A stretch of DNA of 40,234 nt, taken from assembly GCA_007121025.1 (NCBI GenBank), contig SKMO01000133.1, forward strand, positions 1-40,234, in the 5' to 3' direction. This DNA is from Bacillota bacterium. Its GTDB lineage: Bacteria > Bacillota > TC1 > UBA5767. This document shows, piece by piece, positions 33,949 to 40,234 of the stretch. The first letter of the stretch is position 1; each line of letters starts with the position of its first letter. The position numbers were made by a program, and so were the translations under genes. The notes beneath the pieces are model-generated. The model was not told the origin of the DNA. It ran no database searches and saw only the letters and a list, made by a program, of their open reading frames with translations.

Positions 33949-35037
33949 TCAGGCAAGGACCATCGCCAGTCGGACACCCAGCATAAGGACCAGAAGAATT
34001 CCAATGGTCCGCCGGTAAAGAAACAAGACGCCTCCGTATTCGCGGATCCGTTCATCCAGTTCTATCCACAACGGAGCGCTGGACCCCTTCCCCCGGCAGC
34101 GAAGTCCGGCGGCTTTCGACCAGATGAGCGCCCGGAACAAATGAAACCGGCTGGTCACCAGCAGGCAAGGGATCTTCCGGAAGTCTGCTCCCTTCTTTCG
34201 TTTAAGCAGATCCCGGCAAAACAGGGCGTTCTCCCGGGTGTTCACGGAGCGGTCTTCCAGCAGCAGATCACCGGCGGGCACCCCTTTCTCCAGGAGGTAT
34301 GCTTTCATGGCCGCCGCTTCGGAGATCCGGTCCCCGGGTCCTTTTCCCCCGGAGAGAAGCAGCAACACCGGACGGCCTTTCCCTTTTTTCCGGCGGTAAT
34401 GGGCCAGTCCCAACTCCAGCCGGGCGGCCAGAAGTGGCGGCACCCTTCGCCCCTCTTCCAGGCTGCTTCCCAGAACGATCACCACCTCCGGCTCACCGGC
34501 CGGCTGCAGCCGGCAGAGCGTCTCTCCCATCGTGTAGACCACCATCAGACCGTAGAACGCCAGGACAACCAGGGTGATTCCGTCAACCAGCAGGCCGGCC
34601 ACCAGGCTCTCGGGAACCGGCGCCGCCAGGCCAACGAGGAGGGTCCATCCGAGAATCATTCCGCCCAGAACGAACCCCCGACGCCCCCGGACGCCCGCCG
34701 GTTGGCCAAGAAACAGCCGCAGACCTGTTTTGGCCCAGAGCACCAGAAAGGACACCAGAACCAGGGGCATCCCGGACAGAAGGGCGGTCACCAGGACGAC
34801 CACCGCCCAGAACACCGGAAAGCGCTCAGCCATGGACATCATCTGAAGCACCCCATACAAAACGGCTCCCTGCCACAACAAGAGCCAAAGCCCCGTCCAA
34901 AAGGACCGGGGATCCCTGTATGCCAAAAGCCAGATCCCAGCCGAGACCGCCGCAACCAAAAAGATGACGTCCAGCACCATGCTCCCCCCCAATCTCAACA
35001 AAGCGGCGGCCCGTTGGACCGCCGTCTTTCTCTGCAT
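33949..35037 (-). CDS. YdcF/DUF218-family membrane protein
   Basis: 362 residues. Five to six N-terminal helices (about 18-180) precede a DUF218 domain (about 184-330) with VVIVLGSSLEEGRRVPPLLA, LLLSGGKGPGDRISEAAAM, LLLEDRSVNTRENAL and VTSRFHLFRA. A final helix closes the protein. The family (YdcF, SanA, ElyC) is linked to envelope polysaccharide processing, but the reaction is not settled. ATG 35037 is preceded by AGGCAGGGCAAGGAA. It is the middle gene of a three-gene operon. Confidence 0.88.
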   Translation of the reverse strand: MQRKTAVQRAAALLRLGGSMVLDVIFLVAAVSAGIWLLAYRDPRSFWTGLWLLLWQGAVLYGVLQMMSMAERFPVFWAVVVLVTALLSGMPLVLVSFLVLWAKTGLRLFLGQPAGVRGRRGFVLGGMILGWTLLVGLAAPVPESLVAGLLVDGITLVVLAFYGLMVVYTMGETLCRLQPAGEPEVVIVLGSSLEEGRRVPPLLAARLELGLAHYRRKKGKGRPVLLLLSGGKGPGDRISEAAAMKAYLLEKGVPAGDLLLEDRSVNTRENALFCRDLLKRKKGADFRKIPCLLVTSRFHLFRALIWSKAAGLRCRGKGSSAPLWIELDERIREYGGVLFLYRRTIGILLVLMLGVRLAMVLA

Positions 35038-35074
35038 TTCCTTGCCCTGCCTCAGTCGCCAAAACGGCTGACCC

Positions 35075-35440
35075 TCAACGGGTCACACCGTCCAACTGTT
35101 GTTCTCCCCGGATTTCCACCACCGCCTCATTGGGCAGCGACACGATGGAACTGCTGGTATTGTCCAGCCATCCCTGCAGCACCGCATACCGGTAAGGCGT
35201 GCTCTCCTCCAGAAGGCGGACCTGCCGGTCCCTGATTTCAATGGTAAACGGACCGTACAAACCCTCAAATTCAAACGTGCCGTCTTCCTCAAGGGGCAGT
35301 TCAGCCACTGTCTCGCCGGCGATGCGCACCACCACCGTTCCCTGTTCAGGCCGGTCCAGGGTCAGAAACGTCACTGCAATCGACCCTGTTGCCAAAACAA
35401 TCAGGGTGATGATCAGTATGATGTCCCGCCTGTTCAACAT
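35075..35440 (-). CDS. NusG-domain-II-like membrane-anchored protein
   Basis: 121 residues. One N-terminal helix (DIILIITLIVLATGSIAVTF) is followed by an extracytoplasmic domain. The TVVVRIAGETVAELPLEEDG, IEIRDRQVRLLEESTPYRYA and GWLDNTSSSIVSLPNEAVVE segments align with the NusG domain II family of Clostridia. In that family these positions usually hold three cysteines (SCPDxICV...VCLPN); here they are Thr, Ala and Ser, so the cysteines are missing. ATG 35440 follows GGAGGG. It is the first gene of the operon, with a promoter at 35471-35499. Confidence 0.75.
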   Translation of the reverse strand: MLNRRDIILIITLIVLATGSIAVTFLTLDRPEQGTVVVRIAGETVAELPLEEDGTFEFEGLYGPFTIEIRDRQVRLLEESTPYRYAVLQGWLDNTSSSIVSLPNEAVVEIRGEQQLDGVTR

Positions 35441-35470
35441 GTTCTTCCCTCCGGATCCTGCCATGCATTC

Positions 35471-35499
35471 ATTTTAATTGAGAATTTCTGTCATTACAA
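35471..35499 (-). promoter_or_regulatory. Promoter of the NusG-II/YdcF/FeS operon
   Basis: TTGTAA (35494-35499), a 17-bp spacer and TAAAAT (35471-35476) on the minus strand, 30 bp before the start codon. Confidence 0.5.
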
Positions 35500-35579
35500 G
35501 TGCCGCCAACACCCCTGGCCCCGCGCCACAGCACGGACACGAATGGCTGCAGTGTCTTCCCGGTTCCATTTATATGCAG

Positions 35580-35616
35580 ACGCCAGCCCCGGAGAAGAGC
35601 CTCCCGGGGCTGGCGT
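35580..35616. terminator. 13-bp perfect hairpin after the M15 peptidase gene
   Basis: ACGCCAGCCCCGG and its complement (35580-35592, 35604-35616) with an 11-base loop, 25 bp after the peptidase stop codon. No T-run, as with the longer hairpins in the window. Confidence 0.55.
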
Positions 35617-35640
35617 ATTCTGGAATGCTCAAAGGAGCAC

Positions 35641-36930
35641 CTAACGGCCCTGAAACGAAAAGTGCATGTAATCACGGCTTGTGGGCCAGGCGTTTCCGCC
35701 CCAGGTGAACCCGTGGCGTCTGAACGCTCTGACCACATCGCCGTCCGGCAAGATGGAATAGGGATTCTCTCCGGGTTTCCAGAAGGAACCGGCCAAGATG
35801 GTCCCGTCGTTTCGGATCATGTAGTTCTCATTGGCGTTGATGTCAATGGCGATGCCCCACCGGTGTTCGGAATTGGGATTGGACCTCCAGGAGAACCCGC
35901 CAACATCCTTGATGGGAAAGCGTTCCGGTCCCTCATATATTTCCCTGAAAATCTGCCGGACCGTCCCGGCGATCGCATGATGCACCGTGATGGACCGGGT
36001 TCCGGTGGTTTTGTTCCCGGTGCTGCTCAGCTGCCAGACGTCCACGGAAATGCTCACCATGTGGCTGCGGGCCTCCTCGGCGCTTGCAAAACGCGGAGCA
36101 TCCGGAGAACCGAAAATCAGAGCGTGTTTGACCGGATTGTCTCCCAGACGCAGTAGCATCTCCCGTTCTTCCGGGGACGCATCCGGGAAGCGGGTCCGGC
36201 TGTCTTCTTCTGCCCCCCGGGACGGGGTTTCCGCGGCCGCCAGGACCAGATCGTGCAACAGCCGGTTCACTGTGCTCAGTGTGGCCAGCGGGATGCCCGT
36301 CCTGTTCAGGGCGTTGTTGACAATGATCAGGGACTCGGCCCGGGTTGTGTTCGACCCCGGTTCCAGTGTTCCCCTGGGTGTTCCAGCCACAATCCCCCGG
36401 GACGTCACCATGGCCGCCGCCTCACGGGCCCAGGGGCTGAGTGCCGGCGCATCGGAAAACCGGCTGTCCATCCCCCGATGGTCCTGCGTGGTCACCGGGT
36501 CGTCGATCCCCAGGCGCAGGAACAGTTTGTGAATCATCACAAACATCTCTTCCCGCCGGATGGCCCCGTCCGGGCGGAACGTGCCGTCGGGATAGCCGGA
36601 CACAATCTCCAGGGCGAAAGCCATGTTCACAAAAACGTTCTGTGTATCAGTGAACACGTCCTTTTCCGTGTTCCGGGGTAGTTCTTCCCGGGCGCTCACC
36701 AACGACCGGACGACCACTTCGGCAAACTCCCCCCGGGTGACCGGCCGGTTCAGCCCGGCGTCCACAAAGCGAAGCGGGACGATCCCCCGGGCCGTGGCTT
36801 CCCCAACGCCCCCTTCATACCAGGGCACAGTGATTCCAGAGACCGGCCGGGGACCGGCAAGCAACAGGGCGACCACCAATACGGCCAGACCCAGCCTTGT
36901 GAGTGAACGTTTTATCCGTTTACTGTTCAT
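35641..36930 (-). CDS. SLH-anchored M15-family D-alanyl-D-alanine carboxypeptidase
   Basis: 429 residues: a signal peptide (to about residue 32), three SLH-type repeats (about 40-215, including SGYPDGTFRPDGAIRREEMF), a linker of about 60 residues, and a C-terminal M15 peptidase domain. Zinc ligands are visible: His356 and Asp363 in SEHRWGIAIDIN, and His423 in DYMHFSF. The NPNSEHRWG and TWGGNAWP segments are typical of VanY/M15-type peptidases that trim peptidoglycan stem peptides. SLH repeats hold it at the cell wall. ATG 36930 follows GGGGAGG. It has its own TTGACA promoter. Confidence 0.9.
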   Translation of the reverse strand: MNSKRIKRSLTRLGLAVLVVALLLAGPRPVSGITVPWYEGGVGEATARGIVPLRFVDAGLNRPVTRGEFAEVVVRSLVSAREELPRNTEKDVFTDTQNVFVNMAFALEIVSGYPDGTFRPDGAIRREEMFVMIHKLFLRLGIDDPVTTQDHRGMDSRFSDAPALSPWAREAAAMVTSRGIVAGTPRGTLEPGSNTTRAESLIIVNNALNRTGIPLATLSTVNRLLHDLVLAAAETPSRGAEEDSRTRFPDASPEEREMLLRLGDNPVKHALIFGSPDAPRFASAEEARSHMVSISVDVWQLSSTGNKTTGTRSITVHHAIAGTVRQIFREIYEGPERFPIKDVGGFSWRSNPNSEHRWGIAIDINANENYMIRNDGTILAGSFWKPGENPYSILPDGDVVRAFRRHGFTWGGNAWPTSRDYMHFSFQGR

Positions 36931-36977
36931 CTGTCCTCCCCTTCTGACACGAGTTTTGACCCTGCTCTTTGTTCCTT

Positions 36978-37005
36978 ATTCTATCATTCGGACGTTGACT
37001 GTCAA
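36978..37005 (-). promoter_or_regulatory. Promoter of the M15 peptidase gene
   Basis: Perfect TTGACA (37000-37005), a 16-bp spacer and TAGAAT (36978-36983) on the minus strand. The palindrome TTGACTGTCAA overlaps the -35. Confidence 0.6.
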
Positions 37006-37133
37006 ACATAACCCCCCGTCAGAGCATTTCTTTCCAAACGTCCCCACATCCTGCGCAATTTGTGTACAATGGAACCAGGGGAAGGACAGACGTTTCCCGC
37101 AATCGAAACGACAGAATCGCGAAGGGAGTCCCC

Positions 37134-38939
37134 ATGAAAACTAAAGCACTTGCCATTCTCACAGCCCTGTTGACCCTGGCCCTGCTGGTCACGGCCGTGC
37201 TGAGCATCGATATTGAACTGAACCTGCGGATCCGCAGGAGAGCCCATTTTCTGCTGGGTTCCTATGAAACCGCAACGGTTTCACCTCAGGTCGTGTACCT
37301 GCAGGAGAGTGGTGTCCACGTTGAACCGTACACGGAAGAACTCCTGCACATCAACAGTGAAACAGGCACCACCCATTTCAATGTGTTCTGGTTGCGCGAC
37401 GCCCTGTACACCCACCATTACGATGCCGCCAAGGGACAACTGAATCTGGTGGGCCCGAACCACTTTCTGACCATTTCCGACGGGGGAGACGTGACCATTG
37501 ACGGCGTCCGGGAACCCACCCGGATCCTTCCGGTCCAGCTGGGAGAAGACACGTTTCTTCCCTACGAAGCCCTGACGTCACTGGATCTGTTTCCCACCCT
37601 GGGCATCCGGTTGCTTGATGAGGCGGACGGCAGTGGCCATGTGATTTTCACAAACGACTACCTGCCTTACCAGACCCTGGAACTGGATTCCGGCCAGCTG
37701 ATCTTTGAGGACCTCGAACAGATGAACGCCTACCGGGAACGGCGTCAGTCCCTGGAACCGTACGTCCACTGGCGGTCCATCCGGGCGACCACTCCGATCC
37801 TCGAACGCTCATCCGGGGGAACGGCTCTGGTCTTTCCAACCGGTGATGAGCAGATGACCGTGGTCACGGACAGCGGCACCATTGGGGTGATCCGGGAAAC
37901 CGAAGGCCGGCTGGCATCCCTGGACACGGTTCAGGCGGCCCGGCTGCCGGACTGGGAGCCTCCCGTTGATGAGCCCATCATGCTCATCTGGGAAGCCGTG
38001 TACAGCCGGAACCCGGACGTGGAGACCCTGCCCGACATGCCGGGTGTAAACGTGGTGTCTCCCACCTGGTACGCCCTGACAGACGAAGCGGGAAATGTCT
38101 CTGCCCGGGTGTCCGAAGAGTACATCCGCTGGGCCCGGGACAACGGGTTCCAGATCTGGGCCCTGGTGTCCAATGAATTTGACATTGACCGGACCCACGC
38201 CTTTCTTCAAAGTGCTGACGCCAGACAGCGGTTCATTGACCGGATGATCGATGAAGCCCTGCTCCATGGCTATGAGGGCATCAACGTGGATTTCGAGCAC
38301 ATCTACAAGGCGGACCGGGACCGGCTGACCCATTTTATCAATGAGCTGGCCTGGGCCATGGACCAACACGATCTGATTCTGTCCATGGACGTGACCATCA
38401 TGGGGGGAAGCGACAACTGGTCGAAATGTTACGACCACCCCTATCTGGGCCGGATCGTCGATTACCTGGTCATCATGACGTATGACGAACACTGGGCGGC
38501 CAGCCCGGTCAGCGGTCCGGTGGCCTCTTACGGCTGGGTGGAACGGGGAATGACCGAACTGGCCCGGGTGGTCGATCCGGACCGCCTGGTCATGGGACTG
38601 CCCTTTTATACCCGGGTCTGGCGGGAGCGCCCGTCCACCGAGCGGGCGGGCCGGATGGTCAACCGCTCCACGGCCATCGGGATGCAGGCCCAGGCCAATT
38701 TCATTGAGAACAACGAACTGACCCCCTTCTGGGATGATGAATCGAAACTCTATTACGCTTCCTTCATTGACGGCGAAGAGCTGGTGAAAATCTGGATCGA
38801 AAACGCGGAAACCCTGTCCCTGCGGACCGGATTGGTCCATGAGCTGGGCCTGGCGGGCATTGCCGGCTGGCAGAGAAGCTTTGCCACCGATGACGTCTGG
38901 CCGGCCCTGCGGGACGCAGTGTTCGGACCGGTGGACTGA
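37134..38939 (+). CDS. GH18-family glycoside hydrolase, secreted
   Basis: 601 residues with an N-terminal signal anchor (MKTKALAILTALLTLALLVT). A beta-rich region (about 60-230) includes a stalk-like segment (LGEDTFLPYEALTSLDLFP). A GH18 barrel follows, with catalytic Asp386 and Glu388 in GYEGINVDFEHIY. Other family segments are GFQIWALVSNEFD, YLVIMTYDEHW, MGLPFYTRVW and GIAGWQRSFATDDVW. The closest group is the YaaH/SleL/YvbX type, which cleaves peptidoglycan or related glycans. ATG 37134 follows AAGGGAG. It is divergent from the M15 peptidase, and a TACAAT -10 (37065-37070) lies upstream without a clear -35. Confidence 0.9.
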   Translation: MKTKALAILTALLTLALLVTAVLSIDIELNLRIRRRAHFLLGSYETATVSPQVVYLQESGVHVEPYTEELLHINSETGTTHFNVFWLRDALYTHHYDAAKGQLNLVGPNHFLTISDGGDVTIDGVREPTRILPVQLGEDTFLPYEALTSLDLFPTLGIRLLDEADGSGHVIFTNDYLPYQTLELDSGQLIFEDLEQMNAYRERRQSLEPYVHWRSIRATTPILERSSGGTALVFPTGDEQMTVVTDSGTIGVIRETEGRLASLDTVQAARLPDWEPPVDEPIMLIWEAVYSRNPDVETLPDMPGVNVVSPTWYALTDEAGNVSARVSEEYIRWARDNGFQIWALVSNEFDIDRTHAFLQSADARQRFIDRMIDEALLHGYEGINVDFEHIYKADRDRLTHFINELAWAMDQHDLILSMDVTIMGGSDNWSKCYDHPYLGRIVDYLVIMTYDEHWAASPVSGPVASYGWVERGMTELARVVDPDRLVMGLPFYTRVWRERPSTERAGRMVNRSTAIGMQAQANFIENNELTPFWDDESKLYYASFIDGEELVKIWIENAETLSLRTGLVHELGLAGIAGWQRSFATDDVWPALRDAVFGPVD

Positions 38940-38963
38940 TCTGGCTTTAGGCAACGAACAGGC

Positions 38964-39012
38964 AAAAGGGAGTGCACCGGCCGGCAAAACGGTCCGGGGC
39001 ACTCCCTTTTTG
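38964..39012. terminator. Terminator between convergent GH18 and ATPase genes
   Basis: AAAAGGGAGTGC/GCACTCCCTTTT outer stem (38964-38975, 38999-39010) with an inner CCGG-rich extension and T-runs on both strands. It serves both genes. Confidence 0.88.
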
Positions 39013-39032
39013 TCGAATCCAGTATCGTTCGG

Positions 39033-40234
39033 TCAGCTCAGGACCACCAGGTGGCCTCCCAAATCCCGGGCTGTCTCCGGATTGCAGGTGGTAAACAGAA
39101 TCTGGTGGCGATCCGCCTGCTGTCGGATCAGGTCAATGCTCCAGGCCCGCCGGTCCGGATCCAGATTCACCAGACAGTCGTCCAGCACCAGAAACCCTTC
39201 AGTGTCTTCAAACAGCTGATCAAACAGGGCCAGCCGGAAGGCCAGCGCCAAAGTGTCATAGGTGCCTGTGGACATGAGCTCTCCCAGCAGTGGAGAGCTC
39301 TCCAGATTGTTCAGCAGTTCCACCTGCAGAGGTCCCTGCCCGAACGCCGGGCTGTAGCGGTTTTCCGTCAGCTCTCCGAGATAGACCCCCAAACGCTCTT
39401 CCAGAGGCTTCAGGGAGGTCCCGTCCAGTCGTTTGAGGACTGCGTTCAGGGTGTCCCGGATCTGCTCCAGCCGCTCGAGTTTTCGTTCCGCCAGTTCAAA
39501 CTGCCCTTCTGCCGCCTCCAGGGCGCGGCCCAGCTCTTCTGCACTTTCAGCAGGAAGCTCATGACGCAACCGCTCCAGGCTGAGCTGATCTTCATGCTGA
39601 CGGTTCAAGAGGTCTTGGCGCTGTTGCTGCCGGGCGTCCAGGTTGGCCAGGAAGTCTTCAGCACTGTCAAATCCTTCCGGCAGAAGTGCCAGACCCTCCA
39701 TTTGGCGTTCCATCTCCCGGAGGTCGCTGCGCAGGTCCACCAGGCTGTCCAGGACGCCATCAATGCTTCCGTAGGCCTGCTCCCATTTGTCCAGCTGACT
39801 GCCCAGAACCGCCCTGTTCGTCCGGACTTCCTGCAGTTCTTTGGTGTTTTGCCCCAGGTCTTTTCGAATGACGTCCAGAGGCCGGTGTGTCTCGTTTCCC
39901 AAGTTCTTCAGGGCGGTTCGGATGGCGCCTAAGTCCTTACCATCGACCAGGCTGGCCAGATTGGCCCGTTCCTGGTTCAGGGTTTGCCGCGCACTTCTGG
40001 CTTCTGTCATAAGTGCCCTGGCTTCTGCCGAATCGTTCACCCCCAGCCCTTTCAGGATCCTCCTGATGCCTTCTTCTGCCTCCTGACGGGAAGCACGAAG
40101 CGTCTCATAGTCAATCTCACCGGCACTGATCTGGACCACCAGATCAGTGCCCGCCTCAATGCGCACCGAGCCGTTGGCCTGCATCCGTTCTCCCGGTTCC
40201 AATACGACCGGTTCATCAAAGCCAGAGCGCACCG
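39033..40234 (-). CDS. Rad50/SbcC-like (YhaN-type) ATPase, C-terminal part
   Basis: The visible 399 residues lack a start and continue past the right edge. Most is predicted coiled coil (about 60-290, many Leu/Glu/Arg/Gln). The C-terminal head has an ABC/SMC-type signature in modified form (STGTYDTLALAFRLAL, from about 315), Walker B FLVLDDCLVNLDPDR (from 347) and a final ILFTTCN switch region. This fits the YhaN-like branch of SMC-type ATPases linked to DNA break processing with a partner nuclease (SbcD/YhaO-like), which would lie outside the window. Confidence 0.85.
   Translation of the reverse strand, partial: VRSGFDEPVVLEPGERMQANGSVRIEAGTDLVVQISAGEIDYETLRASRQEAEEGIRRILKGLGVNDSAEARALMTEARSARQTLNQERANLASLVDGKDLGAIRTALKNLGNETHRPLDVIRKDLGQNTKELQEVRTNRAVLGSQLDKWEQAYGSIDGVLDSLVDLRSDLREMERQMEGLALLPEGFDSAEDFLANLDARQQQRQDLLNRQHEDQLSLERLRHELPAESAEELGRALEAAEGQFELAERKLERLEQIRDTLNAVLKRLDGTSLKPLEERLGVYLGELTENRYSPAFGQGPLQVELLNNLESSPLLGELMSTGTYDTLALAFRLALFDQLFEDTEGFLVLDDCLVNLDPDRRAWSIDLIRQQADRHQILFTTCNPETARDLGGHLVVLS

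Noticed and set aside
33946-35235. Plus-strand open frame of 429 codons opposite the YdcF gene
   Set aside because: Antisense to a clear DUF218 protein. It is dominated by Pro, Gln and Gly and has no ribosome binding site.
37809-39002. Minus-strand open frame of 397 codons opposite the GH18 gene
   Set aside because: Shadow of the GH18 reading frame; it also runs through the terminator at 38964-39012.

Overview
The window looks like a chromosomal segment of a Gram-positive Bacillota bacterium, most likely a Clostridia-like anaerobe. The evidence is the gene order queA-tgt-yajC-secD-secF, strong AGGAGG-type ribosome binding sites with occasional TTG/GTG starts, S-layer-homology (SLH) and copper-amine-oxidase-type stalk proteins, a second EF-G-like GTPase, a lipoteichoic acid synthase-type enzyme, an S-box type leader and a SigD-like chemotaxis promoter. 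Base composition is moderately GC-rich by eye. No rRNA, tRNA, CRISPR array, insertion sequence or phage gene was found. The species cannot be named from the sequence.

Layout. Positions 1-4632 (minus) hold tRNA queuosine genes (queA, tgt) followed by the Sec accessory genes (yajC, secD, secF; secF is cut by the left edge). A glutamate dehydrogenase (minus) and an EF-G-like GTPase (plus) diverge around 6.2 kb. From 8.6 to 16 kb come a stalk-domain secreted protein, an SDR oxidoreductase, a small membrane protein, an SLH surface protein with a structured leader, a F420-0 glutamate ligase-like protein and a lipoprotein sugar dehydrogenase. From 16.3 to 22 kb come an alpha/beta hydrolase, a LysE-type exporter, a heavily frameshifted nucleobase permease pseudogene, an unrecognised 109-residue gene behind a compact S-box (SAM-I-clan) leader, a CPBP protease homologue, and a DUF427/membrane protein pair. 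From 22.5 to 31.2 kb come two more stalk-domain secreted proteins, an 8-oxoguanine deaminase-type amidohydrolase with two unknown small genes, a lipoprotein and an LTA-synthase-type enzyme. From 31.3 kb to the right edge come a chemotaxis receptor, a NusG-II/YdcF/membrane FeS operon, an SLH-anchored M15 peptidase, a GH18 glycosidase and the C-terminal part of a Rad50/YhaN-like ATPase.

How the genes fit together. Much of the window serves the cell envelope: protein export (YajC, SecD, SecF), SLH anchoring, stalk-domain secreted proteins, peptidoglycan or glycan hydrolysis (M15, GH18) and polyanion synthesis (LTA-synthase-like). Purine salvage or catabolism is hinted at by the deaminase and the dead permease, although they are not adjacent.

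Regulatory DNA is the most unusual part: a P4-less S-box aptamer before an uncharacterised gene; a promoter plus three-stem leader ahead of the SLH protein; very long perfect intergenic hairpins (23-28 bp arms); a dyad lying across the -10 of the F420-ligase-like gene; and an orphan terminator downstream of a structured 180-base intergenic stretch. Promoters, folds and family assignments were read by eye. No alignment, folding program or database search was run.
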